Below, piece by piece: positions 9,211-17,221 of a DNA stretch of 48,593 nt. Made by a program: the position numbers and the translations under genes. Numbering within the stretch: the stretch's first letter is position 1; the number at the start of each line of letters is the position of its first letter. This DNA is from Prevotella sp. (GTDB lineage: Bacteria > Bacteroidota > Bacteroidia > Bacteroidales > Bacteroidaceae). Location: the NCBI GenBank assembly GCA_017475265.1, contig JAFVFY010000016.1, forward strand, positions 1 through 48,593, read 5' to 3'. The notes below the pieces were generated by a model. That model was not told where the DNA came from and did no database searches. It was given only the letters and a program-made list of their open reading frames with translations.

Positions 9211-12200
9211 ATGGAAGAGACAATCAAGATACCGCAGGAGTTTAACACGTTCTACCTGAAGGACGTGTCGTTTGTAAACCTGATGACGCGGCGCATATTC
9301 AATGTGCTCATCGTGGCCAATCCCTACGATGCCTTCATGCTCGAGGACGACGGACGGGTGGATGAGAAGGTGTTCGACGAATACACGGAACTGGGTATGC
9401 GCTACCCGCCGTCGTTCACGCAGGTGAGTACCACCGAAGAAGCACAGCGCGTGCTCGATACAACGAATATCGACCTCGTGATCTGTATGCCTGGTAATGC
9501 GGATAACGACGCCTTTACTGTGGCCCGTGAAGTGAAGGCCATCAAGCCCTCGGTGCCTTGCGTAGTGCTTACGCCCTTCTCCCACGGTATCACCCGTCGT
9601 ATGCAGGACGAAGACATGTCCATCTTCGACTACATCTTCTGCTGGCTGGGCAACACCAACCTCATCCTCTCCATCATCAAGCTCATCGAGGACAGGATGA
9701 ACATTGAGCACGATATTGCAGAGGCCGGCGTGCAGATGATTCTACTGGTGGAGGACAATATCCGTTTCTACTCCTCCATGCTGCCCAACCTATACAATTA
9801 TATATTAGCACAGTCGAAGCGCTTCTCTACCGAGGCACTCAACCCCCACGCTGCTGCCCAGCGTAAACGCGGACGCCCCAAGGTGGTACTGGCCACGAGC
9901 TACGAGGAGGCCATGCAAATCTACGAGAAGTATCACGACAATACACTCGGCATTATCAGCGACACACGCTTCCCCATCGATGCGCTGCAAGGCCGTCTGC
10001 ACGAAGTGGAAGAGGGCGATGCCGAGGCAGGACTGAAGCTGTTACGCGAAATAAGACGAAGGGACGAGTACGTGCCCCTCATCCTGACCAGCTCGGAGAC
10101 CGTTAACCGTGAGAAGGCCGAGGCCGAGGGTTTCCACTTCGTAGACAAGAATTCCAAGAAGATGAATGTGGACCTGCGCCATCTGCTGGAGGAGCACATG
10201 GGCTTCGGAGACTTCATTTTCCGTGACCCTGTGACGAAGGAGGAGGTGATGCGTATCACGTCGCTCAAAGACCTGCAGGACAACATCTTCAAGATTCCCC
10301 ACGACTCGCTCATGCGCCACCTGCGCCGTAACCACATCAGCCGCTGGCTTACGGCACGTGCCATCTTCCCTGTGTCGGCGTTCCTGAAGCAGGTGACGTG
10401 GCATAAGGTGCCCGATGTTGATGCTCACCGCAAAATCATATTGGAGGCCATCGTGCAGTACCGCCGGCTGAAGAACATCGGCGTCGTGGCCGTCTTCGAC
10501 CGTCTGAAGTTTGACCGTTACGCCCATTTCGCCCGCATCGGCGAAGGCTCGCTGGGCGGCAAGGGCCGTGGCCTGGCCTTCCTCGACAACATCATCAAGC
10601 GCCACCCGGAGCTGAACCAGTTTAAGAACGCCACGGTGCAGATTCCGAAGACGGTTGTGCTGTGTACCGACTTCTTCGACCAGTTCATGGACGACAACAA
10701 CCTCTGGTCTATTGCCCTTAGCGATGCCCCCGACGAGATTATTCTGCAGCACTTTCTAAAGGCACAGCTTCCCGATGCACTTATTGCCGACTTCTTCACC
10801 TTCTTTGATGCCGTGAAGAGTCCTATCGCCGTGCGTTCCTCGTCGCTGCTGGAGGACAGTCACTATCAGCCCTTCGCCGGCATCTACGCCACCTATATGA
10901 TTCCCTATCTGGACGACCAGTACGAGATGCTGCGCCAGCTGGCCTGTGCCATCAAGGCCGTCTATGCCTCGGTCTATTACCGAGACTCAAAAGCCTACAT
11001 GACCGCCACGCAGAACGTCATCGACCAGGAGAAGATGGCCGTCATACTCCAGGAAGTCGTAGGCCAGCAGTACGGTGACCTCTACTACCCCACTTTCTCC
11101 GGCGTGCTGCGTTCGCTGAACTACTACCCTATCGGCGACGAGACCGCTGAGGAGGGCATCGCCTCGCTGGCCCTCGGCCTTGGCAAGTATATTGTCGATG
11201 GTGGCCAGACGCTCCGTGTCTCACCCTACCATCCTCATCAGGTGCTGCAGATGAGCGAAATGGAGACAGCTCTGACAGAGACTCAGACGAGGTTCTATGC
11301 GCTGGAGACAAGACCCACCCCCGCCCCCTCCCAAGGGGAGGGGAGCCTGGATAGCAATAGTAATCAATCCCCCCTCCCCTCGGGAGGGGCTGGAGGTGGG
11401 TTGTATTGGTCTGTCGATGATGGCTTCAACATCAAGAACCTGCGGGTGAAGCAAGCCGACAAAGACGGTTCGCTGAACTACATCGCCTCGACCTACGACC
11501 CCGTAGATGGAATCATACGCGACGGCATCTACGAGGGTGGACGCAAGGTTATCTCTTTCTGCGGCGTGCTCCAGCAGGGCGTTTTCCCTTTGCCGGAACT
11601 GTTGCAGCTATCGCAGAAATTCGGTGCCGAGGAGATGCGTAGGCCAGTGGAGATAGAGCTGGCCTGTAATATCCGTAATGGCATGTTGGACTTCTACCTT
11701 CTACAGATTCGACCCATCGTGGACTCGAAGCAGGTGCTGGAGGAAGACCTACAGAAGATTCCCGACGAGGACTGCCTGCTGCGCAGCTACAACTCCCTTG
11801 GTCATGGTATCTCGGAAGATGTCTATGATGTGGTGTACGTCAAGACCGACGACAACTTCACCGCTGCCAATAACCCACAGATAGCCACAGAGATAGAATA
11901 TTTCAACAGGAAGTTCCTGACACGTTCTGCAGCACCCAACGATACTAGTTCAGACCCCCAGCCCTCTAACTCAGGGGGCTTAGGCTACATACTTGTCGGC
12001 CCAGGCCGCTGGGGTTCGAGTGACCCTTGGCTGGGCATACCCGTAAAGTGGCCTCATATCTCTGCCGCTCGTGTCATCGTAGAGACGGGACTGAAGAACT
12101 ACCACGTAGACCCTTCGCAGGGAACGCACTTCTTCCAGAACCTTACCTCCTTCGGCGTGGGCTACTTCACCATCAACACCTACACCGGCGACGGCATCTT

Positions 12201-12330
12201 CCGTAAGGAGCTGCTCGACCAGATGCCTGCCGTGGAGGAGACGGAGTATGTGCGCCACGTACGCTTCGACCACCCGCTAAAGATTATGATGGACGGCAAG
12301 AAACAGGAAGGCGTGGTGCTCTTCAAATAA
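9211..12330 (+). CDS. Receiver-domain/PEP synthase-like ATP-binding protein
   Basis: A 1039-residue cytoplasmic protein. Residues about 30-125 look like a degenerate response-regulator receiver domain. Residues about 175-330 look like a complete one, with the acidic pair E181/D182, phosphoacceptor candidate D251, T293 and K313. From about 440 to 860 comes the PEP synthase/PPDK nucleotide-binding domain, with GEGSLGGKGRG, RSSSLLEDS and the closing LLQIRP. The C-terminal 190 residues (GPGRWGSSDPWLG) are unfamiliar. I see no phosphohistidine swivelling domain and no PEP-binding barrel, so it is unlikely to be a full PEP synthase. The longer in-frame start at 9124 overlaps luxS, so the ATG at 9211 is preferred. 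Two repeat-derived insertions lie near residues 700-731 and 914-924. Confidence 0.8.
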   Translation: MEETIKIPQEFNTFYLKDVSFVNLMTRRIFNVLIVANPYDAFMLEDDGRVDEKVFDEYTELGMRYPPSFTQVSTTEEAQRVLDTTNIDLVICMPGNADNDAFTVAREVKAIKPSVPCVVLTPFSHGITRRMQDEDMSIFDYIFCWLGNTNLILSIIKLIEDRMNIEHDIAEAGVQMILLVEDNIRFYSSMLPNLYNYILAQSKRFSTEALNPHAAAQRKRGRPKVVLATSYEEAMQIYEKYHDNTLGIISDTRFPIDALQGRLHEVEEGDAEAGLKLLREIRRRDEYVPLILTSSETVNREKAEAEGFHFVDKNSKKMNVDLRHLLEEHMGFGDFIFRDPVTKEEVMRITSLKDLQDNIFKIPHDSLMRHLRRNHISRWLTARAIFPVSAFLKQVTWHKVPDVDAHRKIILEAIVQYRRLKNIGVVAVFDRLKFDRYAHFARIGEGSLGGKGRGLAFLDNIIKRHPELNQFKNATVQIPKTVVLCTDFFDQFMDDNNLWSIALSDAPDEIILQHFLKAQLPDALIADFFTFFDAVKSPIAVRSSSLLEDSHYQPFAGIYATYMIPYLDDQYEMLRQLACAIKAVYASVYYRDSKAYMTATQNVIDQEKMAVILQEVVGQQYGDLYYPTFSGVLRSLNYYPIGDETAEEGIASLALGLGKYIVDGGQTLRVSPYHPHQVLQMSEMETALTETQTRFYALETRPTPAPSQGEGSLDSNSNQSPLPSGGAGGGLYWSVDDGFNIKNLRVKQADKDGSLNYIASTYDPVDGIIRDGIYEGGRKVISFCGVLQQGVFPLPELLQLSQKFGAEEMRRPVEIELACNIRNGMLDFYLLQIRPIVDSKQVLEEDLQKIPDEDCLLRSYNSLGHGISEDVYDVVYVKTDDNFTAANNPQIATEIEYFNRKFLTRSAAPNDTSSDPQPSNSGGLGYILVGPGRWGSSDPWLGIPVKWPHISAARVIVETGLKNYHVDPSQGTHFFQNLTSFGVGYFTINTYTGDGIFRKELLDQMPAVEETEYVRHVRFDHPLKIMMDGKKQEGVVLFK
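11308..11405. repeat. Double-hairpin GC-rich repeat element inside the PEP synthase-like gene
   Basis: The left half is ACCCACCCCCG plus a hairpin with arms CCCTCC / GGGAGG. A spacer containing ATAGCAATAGTAATCAAT follows, and the right half is a hairpin CCCCTCGGGAGGGG plus GGAGGTGGG. The ends are inverted copies. It is read in frame as a Pro/Ser/Gly-rich segment. The right-hand translation, SNSNQSPLPSGGAGGGL, closely matches that at the start of the S4 protein gene. Confidence 0.85.
11953..11982. repeat. Single-hairpin GC-rich repeat in the PEP synthase-like gene
   Basis: A short run beginning GACCCCCAGCCCTC and ending CAGGGGGCT can fold on itself. It is read in frame as a Ser/Pro/Gly-rich stretch between two conserved blocks. 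It looks like a shorter or decayed member of the element at 11308-11405. Confidence 0.55.
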
Positions 12331-12343
12331 TAATCTGGGAGTG

Positions 12344-12359
12344 CGGGTGGGGACACCCG
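12344..12359 (+). terminator. Possible weak hairpin terminator
   Basis: CGGGTG (12344-12349) and CACCCG (12354-12359) form a six-pair stem 14 bases after the stop of the PEP synthase-like gene. There is no clear T-run, so termination is uncertain. Confidence 0.35.
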
Positions 12360-12445
12360 AACCCCAAAAGCCGACGAGTAGCTTAGATTTGTGACTTATT
12401 AATATTTTTTGGGGAAAGTTTTTTCCTCATGTCGGAAATTAGTAC

Positions 12446-12453
12446 TATTTTTG
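12446..12453 (+). promoter_or_regulatory. Promoter box of kdgK
   Basis: TATTTTTG matches TAnnTTTG, with a T-rich stretch about 20 bases upstream in place of a clean TTTG. Transcription from here gives a leader of about 45 bases before the ATG at 12505 and argues against the longer in-frame start at 12409. Confidence 0.55.
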
Positions 12454-12504
12454 TCGCTGCAAATAAATAACCAACTAATATTCATTAAATCAAACATCCA
12501 GACT

Positions 12505-13527
12505 ATGGCAAAAATTGTAACATTGGGCGAGATCATGCTTCGCCTGTCGCCTCAAGGCAACGACCGTTTCATCCAGAGTGAGAGTTTCCGCATCATCCCC
12601 GGCGGCGGCGAGGCCAACGTAGCCATCAGCGTGGCCAACTATGGTCATGAGGCATACTACGTCTCCAAGCTGCCCAAGCACGAGATAGGTCAGATTGCCG
12701 TCAACGCCCTGCGCCGCTATGGTGTAAACACGCAGTTCGTGGCCCGTGGCGGAGACCGCATCGGTCTGTACTACGCCGAGACGGGAGCCTCGATGCGTCC
12801 CTCGAAGGTTATCTACGACCGTGCCCATAGTTCCATCGCCGAGGCCGACCCCTCAGACTTCGACTTCGATGCCGTCATGGAAGGCGCACAGTGGTTCCAC
12901 TGGAGCGGCATCACGCCCGCCATCTCCGACAAGGCTGCCGAGCTGACTCGCCTGGCCTGTGAGGCTGCCAAGCGTCACGGCGTCACCGTCAGCGTAGACC
13001 TGAACTTCCGCAAGAAGCTGTGGACCTCAGAGAAGGCCATCAGCATCATGCGTCCCCTGATGAAGTATGTCGATGTGTGCATTGGTAACGAGGAGGACGC
13101 AGAACTTTGCCTGGGCTTCAAGCCCGATGCCGACGTGGAAGGCGGCAAGACCGATGCAAGCGGTTATGAAGGAATCTTCAAGCAGATGATGCAGGAGTTT
13201 GGCTTCAAGTATGTTGTCTCGACCCTCCGCGAGAGCTATAGCGCCACGTTCAATGGCTGGAAGGCACTTATCTACGACGGCAAGGAGTTCTACCAGAGCA
13301 AGCGCTACGAAATCAATCCCATCATCGACCGCGTAGGTGGCGGCGACTCGTTCTCTGGTGGTCTCATCCACGGTCTGCTCACGAAGAAGACACAAGGTGA
13401 AGCCCTTGAGTTCGCCGTGGCAGCCAGTGCCCTGAAGCATACCATCAACGGTGACTTCAACCTCGTCACCATCGATGAAGTTGAAGCACTGGCCGGCGGT
13501 AATGCCAGCGGAAGAGTACAAAGATAA
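12505..13527 (+). CDS. kdgK: 2-dehydro-3-deoxygluconate kinase (PfkB family)
   Basis: Phosphorylates 2-keto-3-deoxygluconate (KDG) to KDPG in uronate and pectin breakdown. The 340-residue product has the PfkB signatures: GGGEANVAISVANYG near the N-terminus and DRVGGGDSFSGG near residue 280, with the catalytic aspartate in GGGDS. The ATG at 12505 begins the conserved KIVTLGEIMLRL strand; the longer frame has an unrelated N-terminus upstream of the promoter box. It is followed by the matching aldolase gene kdgA after a 251-base repeat-rich gap, which makes the substrate assignment firm despite the broad PfkB family. Confidence 0.92.
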   Translation: MAKIVTLGEIMLRLSPQGNDRFIQSESFRIIPGGGEANVAISVANYGHEAYYVSKLPKHEIGQIAVNALRRYGVNTQFVARGGDRIGLYYAETGASMRPSKVIYDRAHSSIAEADPSDFDFDAVMEGAQWFHWSGITPAISDKAAELTRLACEAAKRHGVTVSVDLNFRKKLWTSEKAISIMRPLMKYVDVCIGNEEDAELCLGFKPDADVEGGKTDASGYEGIFKQMMQEFGFKYVVSTLRESYSATFNGWKALIYDGKEFYQSKRYEINPIIDRVGGGDSFSGGLIHGLLTKKTQGEALEFAVAASALKHTINGDFNLVTIDEVEALAGGNASGRVQR

Positions 13528-13531
13528 AATG

Positions 13532-13569
13532 AATTTACGATTTACTAATTTACGATTTACGATTTGATA
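13532..13569. repeat. Left inverted arm of ATTTACGATTT-type array
   Basis: Copies of TTTACGATTTAC run toward a central hairpin. The complementary form, AAATCGTAAAT, occurs to its right at 13684-13771, so the two arrays flank the centre as inverted repeats. Confidence 0.85.
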
Positions 13570-13575
13570 CCTTTG
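13568..13575 (+). promoter_or_regulatory. Possible promoter box in the kdgK-kdgA gap
   Basis: TACCTTTG matches TAnnTTTG but no clear TTTG lies 19-21 bases upstream. If active it would transcribe the structured centre and kdgA. Confidence 0.35.
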
Positions 13576-13581
13576 TCATAA

Positions 13582-13674
13582 TGACGGAGTTGGAATTGAA
13601 GGCACGGTTTCGAACTTTTAGTATTAGCATTGTCAATTTGGTTCGGATAATGCCTAACGACCTTGCCTCCGTCA
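13582..13674. other. 93-base long-stem hairpin between kdgK and kdgA
   Basis: Three stacked stems can form: TGACGGAG/CTCCGTCA (13582-13589 with 13667-13674), AGGCA/TGCCT (13600-13604 with 13651-13655) and TTCGAAC/GTTCGGA (13609-13615 with 13641-13647, one G-U pair). Internal loops are 10/11 and 4/3 bases, and the apical loop is 25 bases. Sequence between the stems is not repetitive. It may be a structured leader RNA, a processing site or the core of a repeat element. Confidence 0.6.
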
Positions 13675-13683
13675 CTATAGCAC

Positions 13684-13771
13684 GTAACAAATCGTAAATC
13701 GTAAATTCGTAAATCGTAAATCCAACGAAAGAAGTAACAAATCGTAAATCGTAAATTCGTAAATCGTAAAT
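13684..13771 (+). repeat. Right arm: 38-bp direct repeat of AAATCGTAAAT units, two copies
   Basis: An identical 38-base block occurs at 13684-13721 and 13734-13771, offset by exactly 50 bases. Each block holds four AAATCGTAAAT-like units. The second ends 7 bases before the kdgA ATG. Confidence 0.9.
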
Positions 13772-13778
13772 TAAATAG

Positions 13779-14447
13779 ATGGCAAAATTCGATAAGATAG
13801 CCGTATTGAAGAAAATCGGCGACACGGGCATGGTTCCCGTGTTCTATCACAAAGACCTGGAGACTTGTAAGAATGTGGTGAAGGCCTGCTATGAGGGAGG
13901 CGTCCGTGCCTTCGAGTTTACTAACCGTGGTGACTTCGCTCAGGAAGTGTTCGGCGAACTGGTGAAGTGGGCCGATAAGGAGTGTCCTGAACTGGCCCTC
14001 GGCATTGGTTCGGTGGTCGATGCTCCGACAGCTGCTCTTTACATCCAGCTGGGTGCTAATTTCGTCGTAGGCCCGCTGTTCAACCCCGACATCGCACCTG
14101 TTTGTAACCGTCGTCTCATTCCCTACTGCCCCGGCTGCATGACCGTCTCGGAGATTGGCAAGGCTCAGGAGCTGGGCTGCGACCTGACGAAGGTGTTCCC
14201 TGGCGACGTCGTAGGTCCCAACATGGTGAAGGGTCTGAAAGCCCCGATGCCTTGGTCAAAGATTATGGTCACCGGTGGTGTTTCGCCCGACGAGGAGAAC
14301 CTTACGAAATGGTTCAAGGCTGGTGTGTTCTGCGTTGGCATGGGCAGCAAGCTCTTCCCCTCAGACAAGGTGAAGGCCGGCGACTGGCAGTACGTCACCG
14401 ACAAGTGCCGCGAAGCCCTCGGCTACGTACAGAAGGCTCGCGCATAG
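13779..14447 (+). CDS. kdgA: KDPG / 4-hydroxy-2-oxoglutarate aldolase
   Basis: Splits 2-keto-3-deoxy-6-phosphogluconate into pyruvate and glyceraldehyde-3-phosphate, the step after KdgK. The 222-residue product is a class I aldolase TIM barrel. The catalytic glutamate lies in FEFTNRG, and the Schiff-base lysine is in LTKVFPGD, matching the K-FFPA site of the family. [13 protein letters not shown] and [12 protein letters not shown] are the phosphate and pyruvate-binding loops. With kdgK it forms a two-gene route for uronic acids, consistent with pectin use (note the esterase at 40713-42440). Confidence 0.93.
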   Translation: MAKFDKIAVLKKIGDTGMVPVFYHKDLETCKNVVKACYEGGVRAFEFTNRGDFAQEVFGELVKWADKECPELALGIGSVVDAPTAALYIQLGANFVVGPLFNPDIAPVCNRRLIPYCPGCMTVSEIGKAQELGCDLTKVFPGDVVGPNMVKGLKAPMPWSKIMVTGGVSPDEENLTKWFKAGVFCVGMGSKLFPSDKVKAGDWQYVTDKCREALGYVQKARA

Positions 14448-14514
14448 AAACAGAATCCTGTGCCAGCACGTATTCCTAGGAACATCCCACAAAAAAGGAT
14501 AGGCCTAATTTAAA

Positions 14515-14546
14515 GTGGAGGGTGTGTCAATTGACACACCCTCCAC
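14515..14546. terminator. Perfect 32-bp palindrome, bidirectional terminator
   Basis: GTGGAGGGTGTGTCAA is followed directly by its exact reverse complement, with no spacer. It lies between the convergent stops of kdgA (14447) and the response regulator (14561). A T-rich run, ATTTTCTTCT, follows on the plus strand and TTTAAATTAGG on the minus strand, as expected for a shared rho-independent terminator. Perfect symmetry across 32 bases is unusual, so a protein-binding role is also possible. Confidence 0.8.
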
Positions 14547-14560
14547 ATTTTCTTCTATCT

Positions 14561-15259
14561 TCAATCCTCTTCAGGCGTGATGAGCTTGTAGCCCTTGCCG
14601 TGGATGTTGATGATTTCAATCTGCGGGTCTTCCTTGAGGTGCTTGCGCAGCTTGGTGATGTAGACGTCCATAGAGCGGGCGTTGAAGTAGTTGTCATCAA
14701 TCCAGATGGTCTTCAGGGCGAAGTCGCGCTGCAGAATCTCGTTAGCGTGTGAGCAGAGCAGGGCCAACAGCTCGTTCTCCTTCGTGGTGAGCTTGGTCTG
14801 CTTGTCGCCGATGCTGAGCAGCTGCTTCTGAGTGTCGAAGGTGAACTTTCCAACGTGGTAGAGCGTTGACTCCTTGTTCTTCTTACCACGTACGCGGCGC
14901 AGGATGGCCTCAATACGGAACACGAGCTCCTCCATAGAGAAGGGCTTGGTGATGTAGTCGTCGGCACCGAGCTTGAAGCCCTCGAGGATGTCGTCCTTCA
15001 GCGTCTTGGCGGTGAGGAAGATGATGGGCACTTCCGGGTTGGAGCTGCGGATTTCCTGTGCGAGTGTGAAGCCGTCTTTCTTAGGCATCATCACATCGAG
15101 CACACAGATGTCGAACTTGGTCTTGAGGAAAGCCTTGTAGCCGGCCTCGCCGTCAGGACATAACTCTGCCTCGTAGCCCTTTGCGGCCAGATATTCACGA
15201 AGCAACATTCCGAGGTTCTCATCGTCCTCGCAAAGTAAGATTTTCAGCTTGTCTTCCAT
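14561..15259 (-). CDS. OmpR-family response regulator (RprY-like)
   Basis: DNA-binding partner of the adjacent histidine kinase. The 232-residue product has an N-terminal receiver domain with acidic pocket CEDDEN and phosphoacceptor Asp in CVLDVMMPKKDG (about residue 54), T/S at FLTAKT and Lys at ITKPFS. A C-terminal winged-helix domain ends with INIHGKGYKLI. It resembles Bacteroides RprY. The kinase gene lies upstream on the same strand, 109 bases away, with the gap filled by TTAATGGGG repeats. Targets cannot be inferred from sequence. Confidence 0.92.
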   Translation of the reverse strand: MEDKLKILLCEDDENLGMLLREYLAAKGYEAELCPDGEAGYKAFLKTKFDICVLDVMMPKKDGFTLAQEIRSSNPEVPIIFLTAKTLKDDILEGFKLGADDYITKPFSMEELVFRIEAILRRVRGKKNKESTLYHVGKFTFDTQKQLLSIGDKQTKLTTKENELLALLCSHANEILQRDFALKTIWIDDNYFNARSMDVYITKLRKHLKEDPQIEIINIHGKGYKLITPEED

Positions 15260-15289
15260 AATTCTTTGAGTTTTTATAGGGTTAATGAA

Positions 15290-15366
15290 TAATTGGGTTT
15301 TATGGGGTTTGATGGGTTTGATGGGTTTTATGGGGTTAATGGGGTTAATGGGTTTTATGGGGGGGA
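15290..15366. repeat. GGGGTTAATGGG-type repeat between kinase and regulator genes
   Basis: Tandem variants of GGGTTTTATGGGG, GGGTTTGATGGG and GGGGTTAATGGG fill most of the 109-base gap. On the coding strand the region reads CCCATTAACCCC, nearly free of G. The same family occurs in frame inside yfhO at 3296-3361. Confidence 0.9.
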
Positions 15367-15368
15367 GA

Positions 15369-16928
15369 TCAGGCTTCTTCCTTCAGGACAGGCAGGGTTA
15401 CCGTGAACTTCGTGCCTTTACCCAGCTCACTCTCGCACTTTATCTCACCCTCGTGCAGGTTGATGATTTTCTTCACGTAGGCCAGTCCGAGACCGAAACC
15501 CTTAACGTCGTGGACGTTGCCGGTATGAACGCGATAGAACTTTTCGAAGATTTTCTTCACGTTCTCCTTCTTGATGCCCTGACCGTTGTCCTGGATGGAG
15601 AAGCAGAGGTGCTCTCCCTCGTTCCAGGTGCGGATGTGGATGTTCACCGGCTCGTCGGGCTTGCGATATTTCACGGCGTTGTCCATGAGGTTGGTAATGG
15701 CGTTCTGGAAGTGCACTTCGTCGACGTACACCGCTGAGTCCACGGCCTCTATCTCGGTGGTTATCTTTCCTCCCGTATGTTCCACGCGCAGGGAGAATGT
15801 CGATGCCGTCTGCTCCAACAGTTCGTTGAGGTCAAGTTCCTTCTTCTTGAACGAAGCCGTCTTCTGGTCGAACATCGACATCTGGAGCACCTTTTCCACA
15901 AGGAATCTCAGTCGGCGGCTCTCATCGCGGATGACGCCTCCCAGGTGTTTCATCATCGACGGGCTCTTGCTGACCGACTCGTCGTTAAGCATCTGTGCTG
16001 CGAGCGAAATACTCGAGATGGGCGTCTTCAGCTCGTGGGTCATGTTGTTGATGAAGTCGTTCTTTATCTCCGTATAGCGTTTCTGCCGGAAGATGATGAC
16101 GATGGTGAAGATGAACGTGATGAGCAGCACGAAGGTGAAGATGACGGCGGGAATCATGAACCTCACGCTGGAGAAAATGTAGGAACTCATGTCGGGGAAG
16201 TGAATCCTCACCACGCCTCGCTTCGAGGCCGGGTCATTAATGAAGAGCACCTGCCTGTAGCTCAAGTCTGAACCCTCTTCGGTGTAGTCAGAGCAACGGT
16301 AAACCTCGCGCCCGTCGGATGTGAGCACCACAAAGTGATAGGGAATGTTGATGCCATTGTTCTGCAGCTCTTGGCGCAGGTCCTTGTCCAGGAGGTTGAA
16401 GTTCACGCGCTCCTTGAGTGGCTTCTCGCTGGCGGTATATAATATATTGTACACGACCTCGTCGAGCAGTCCTTTCTGATAGACGTAGCGTTTACGTACC
16501 GTCTCCTGCAGAGACTTCGCGGCCTCAGAAATCTGGTCTTTGTCCGACCGCATAATCATTGCCTTGGGCACCTGAGCGGGCTTACTGATGAAGGTCTTCA
16601 GCTCAAACTCCTGATAGAACGTGCCGTCGTCGGTCGACACGGAGAACTGGTGCTGGTGCTGGATGCTGCCATCGAGGCTGTTCACGATGATGGAGTCCTG
16701 GTTCAGGGCCTTGCGCTCCACCTCCTTCACGTCCTTCTCCAGGTATCGCTGCGTCTCGTTAATCTCCAGATTGCGCGATGCCTGATAGAGGCTACGGTAG
16801 ACGCTCTCGTCGAACTGCTCCTTCTTCATCTTCGCCATCTCTTCGATGTAGGAGATTTGTACGAAAAGCAGCCCCAGGAACGAGAGTCCCATCACCACGG
16901 CAATAATCCATATCGTTGATTTCTTCAT
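15369..16928 (-). CDS. Membrane sensor histidine kinase (RprX-like)
   Basis: Sensor for the adjacent response regulator. The 519-residue product starts with a transmembrane helix (about residues 5-25) and has a periplasmic region of about 210 residues and a second helix near 240-262. The dimerisation/phosphoacceptor motif NNMTHELKTPISS carries the phospho-His. The HATPase domain follows, with the N box around NAITNLMDNAVKY, then FSIQDNGQGI and GFGLGLAYVKKI. A longer in-frame start at 16958 adds ten polar residues; the ATG at 16928 begins the normal MKKSTIW helix. The signal sensed is unknown. Confidence 0.92.
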   Translation of the reverse strand: MKKSTIWIIAVVMGLSFLGLLFVQISYIEEMAKMKKEQFDESVYRSLYQASRNLEINETQRYLEKDVKEVERKALNQDSIIVNSLDGSIQHQHQFSVSTDDGTFYQEFELKTFISKPAQVPKAMIMRSDKDQISEAAKSLQETVRKRYVYQKGLLDEVVYNILYTASEKPLKERVNFNLLDKDLRQELQNNGINIPYHFVVLTSDGREVYRCSDYTEEGSDLSYRQVLFINDPASKRGVVRIHFPDMSSYIFSSVRFMIPAVIFTFVLLITFIFTIVIIFRQKRYTEIKNDFINNMTHELKTPISSISLAAQMLNDESVSKSPSMMKHLGGVIRDESRRLRFLVEKVLQMSMFDQKTASFKKKELDLNELLEQTASTFSLRVEHTGGKITTEIEAVDSAVYVDEVHFQNAITNLMDNAVKYRKPDEPVNIHIRTWNEGEHLCFSIQDNGQGIKKENVKKIFEKFYRVHTGNVHDVKGFGLGLAYVKKIINLHEGEIKCESELGKGTKFTVTLPVLKEEA

Positions 16929-16980
16929 TTTTTCCTTCTTTTGGTCGGCGCTATGCACAGCGTCGTTTGTTTTGACGATG

Positions 16981-16988
16981 CAAAGATA
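16981..16988 (-). promoter_or_regulatory. Promoter box of the kinase-regulator operon
   Basis: TATCTTTG on the minus strand matches TAnnTTTG, with TTCG (one mismatch to TTTG) 19 bases upstream. The rest of the 293-base intergenic region up to 17221 is AT-rich, with TTAATT-type runs, and holds the divergent promoter at 17161-17191. Confidence 0.6.
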
Positions 16989-17160
16989 AGGATTATTCTA
17001 GGAAACACGAATCAATTAAGTTAATTATTTCTGTTAATTTTAACGTTATTAACAATAATATTACTTTTTAATTGACTATAATTAATTACAATGTTAACAC
17101 TAAAGCTATTATTTTGGTCACCGGGAAAAGAAACCAAACCATAAAAAAATCATAATAACA

Positions 17161-17191
17161 TTTGTCGTATTCAGAATTTTTGCTACCTTTG
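17161..17191 (+). promoter_or_regulatory. Promoter of the aldo/keto reductase operon
   Basis: TTTG (17161-17164), a 19-base spacer and TACCTTTG (17184-17191) match the Bacteroidetes consensus fully. Predicted start near 17198 places the ATG at 17222 about 25 bases into the transcript and rules out the longer frame from 17162. Confidence 0.8.
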
Positions 17192-17221
17192 CAGCTAAAA
17201 TATACAAAACAGTTATCAACT

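Noticed and set aside
10042-10752. 236-codon minus-strand frame opposite the PEP synthase-like gene
   Set aside because: Antisense to conserved coding sequence, with Val/His/Glu-rich shadow composition and no motif.
9211-12330. Calling this gene ppsA (PEP synthase)
   Set aside because: Only the nucleotide-binding domain is recognisable; the phosphohistidine and PEP-binding domains needed for the reaction are not seen.
13582-13674. tRNA-like fold (7-bp acceptor-like stem, TTCGAA) in the kdgK-kdgA gap
   Set aside because: The TTCGAA is in the wrong place relative to the outer stem, no D-arm or anticodon arm can be drawn, and the pairs form one long hairpin.
13550-13850. Minus-strand frames of 93-97 codons across the kdgK-kdgA gap
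   Set aside because: They are made of repeat translation (Ile-Tyr-Asp-Leu-Arg units) and overlap the kdgA start; not credible genes.
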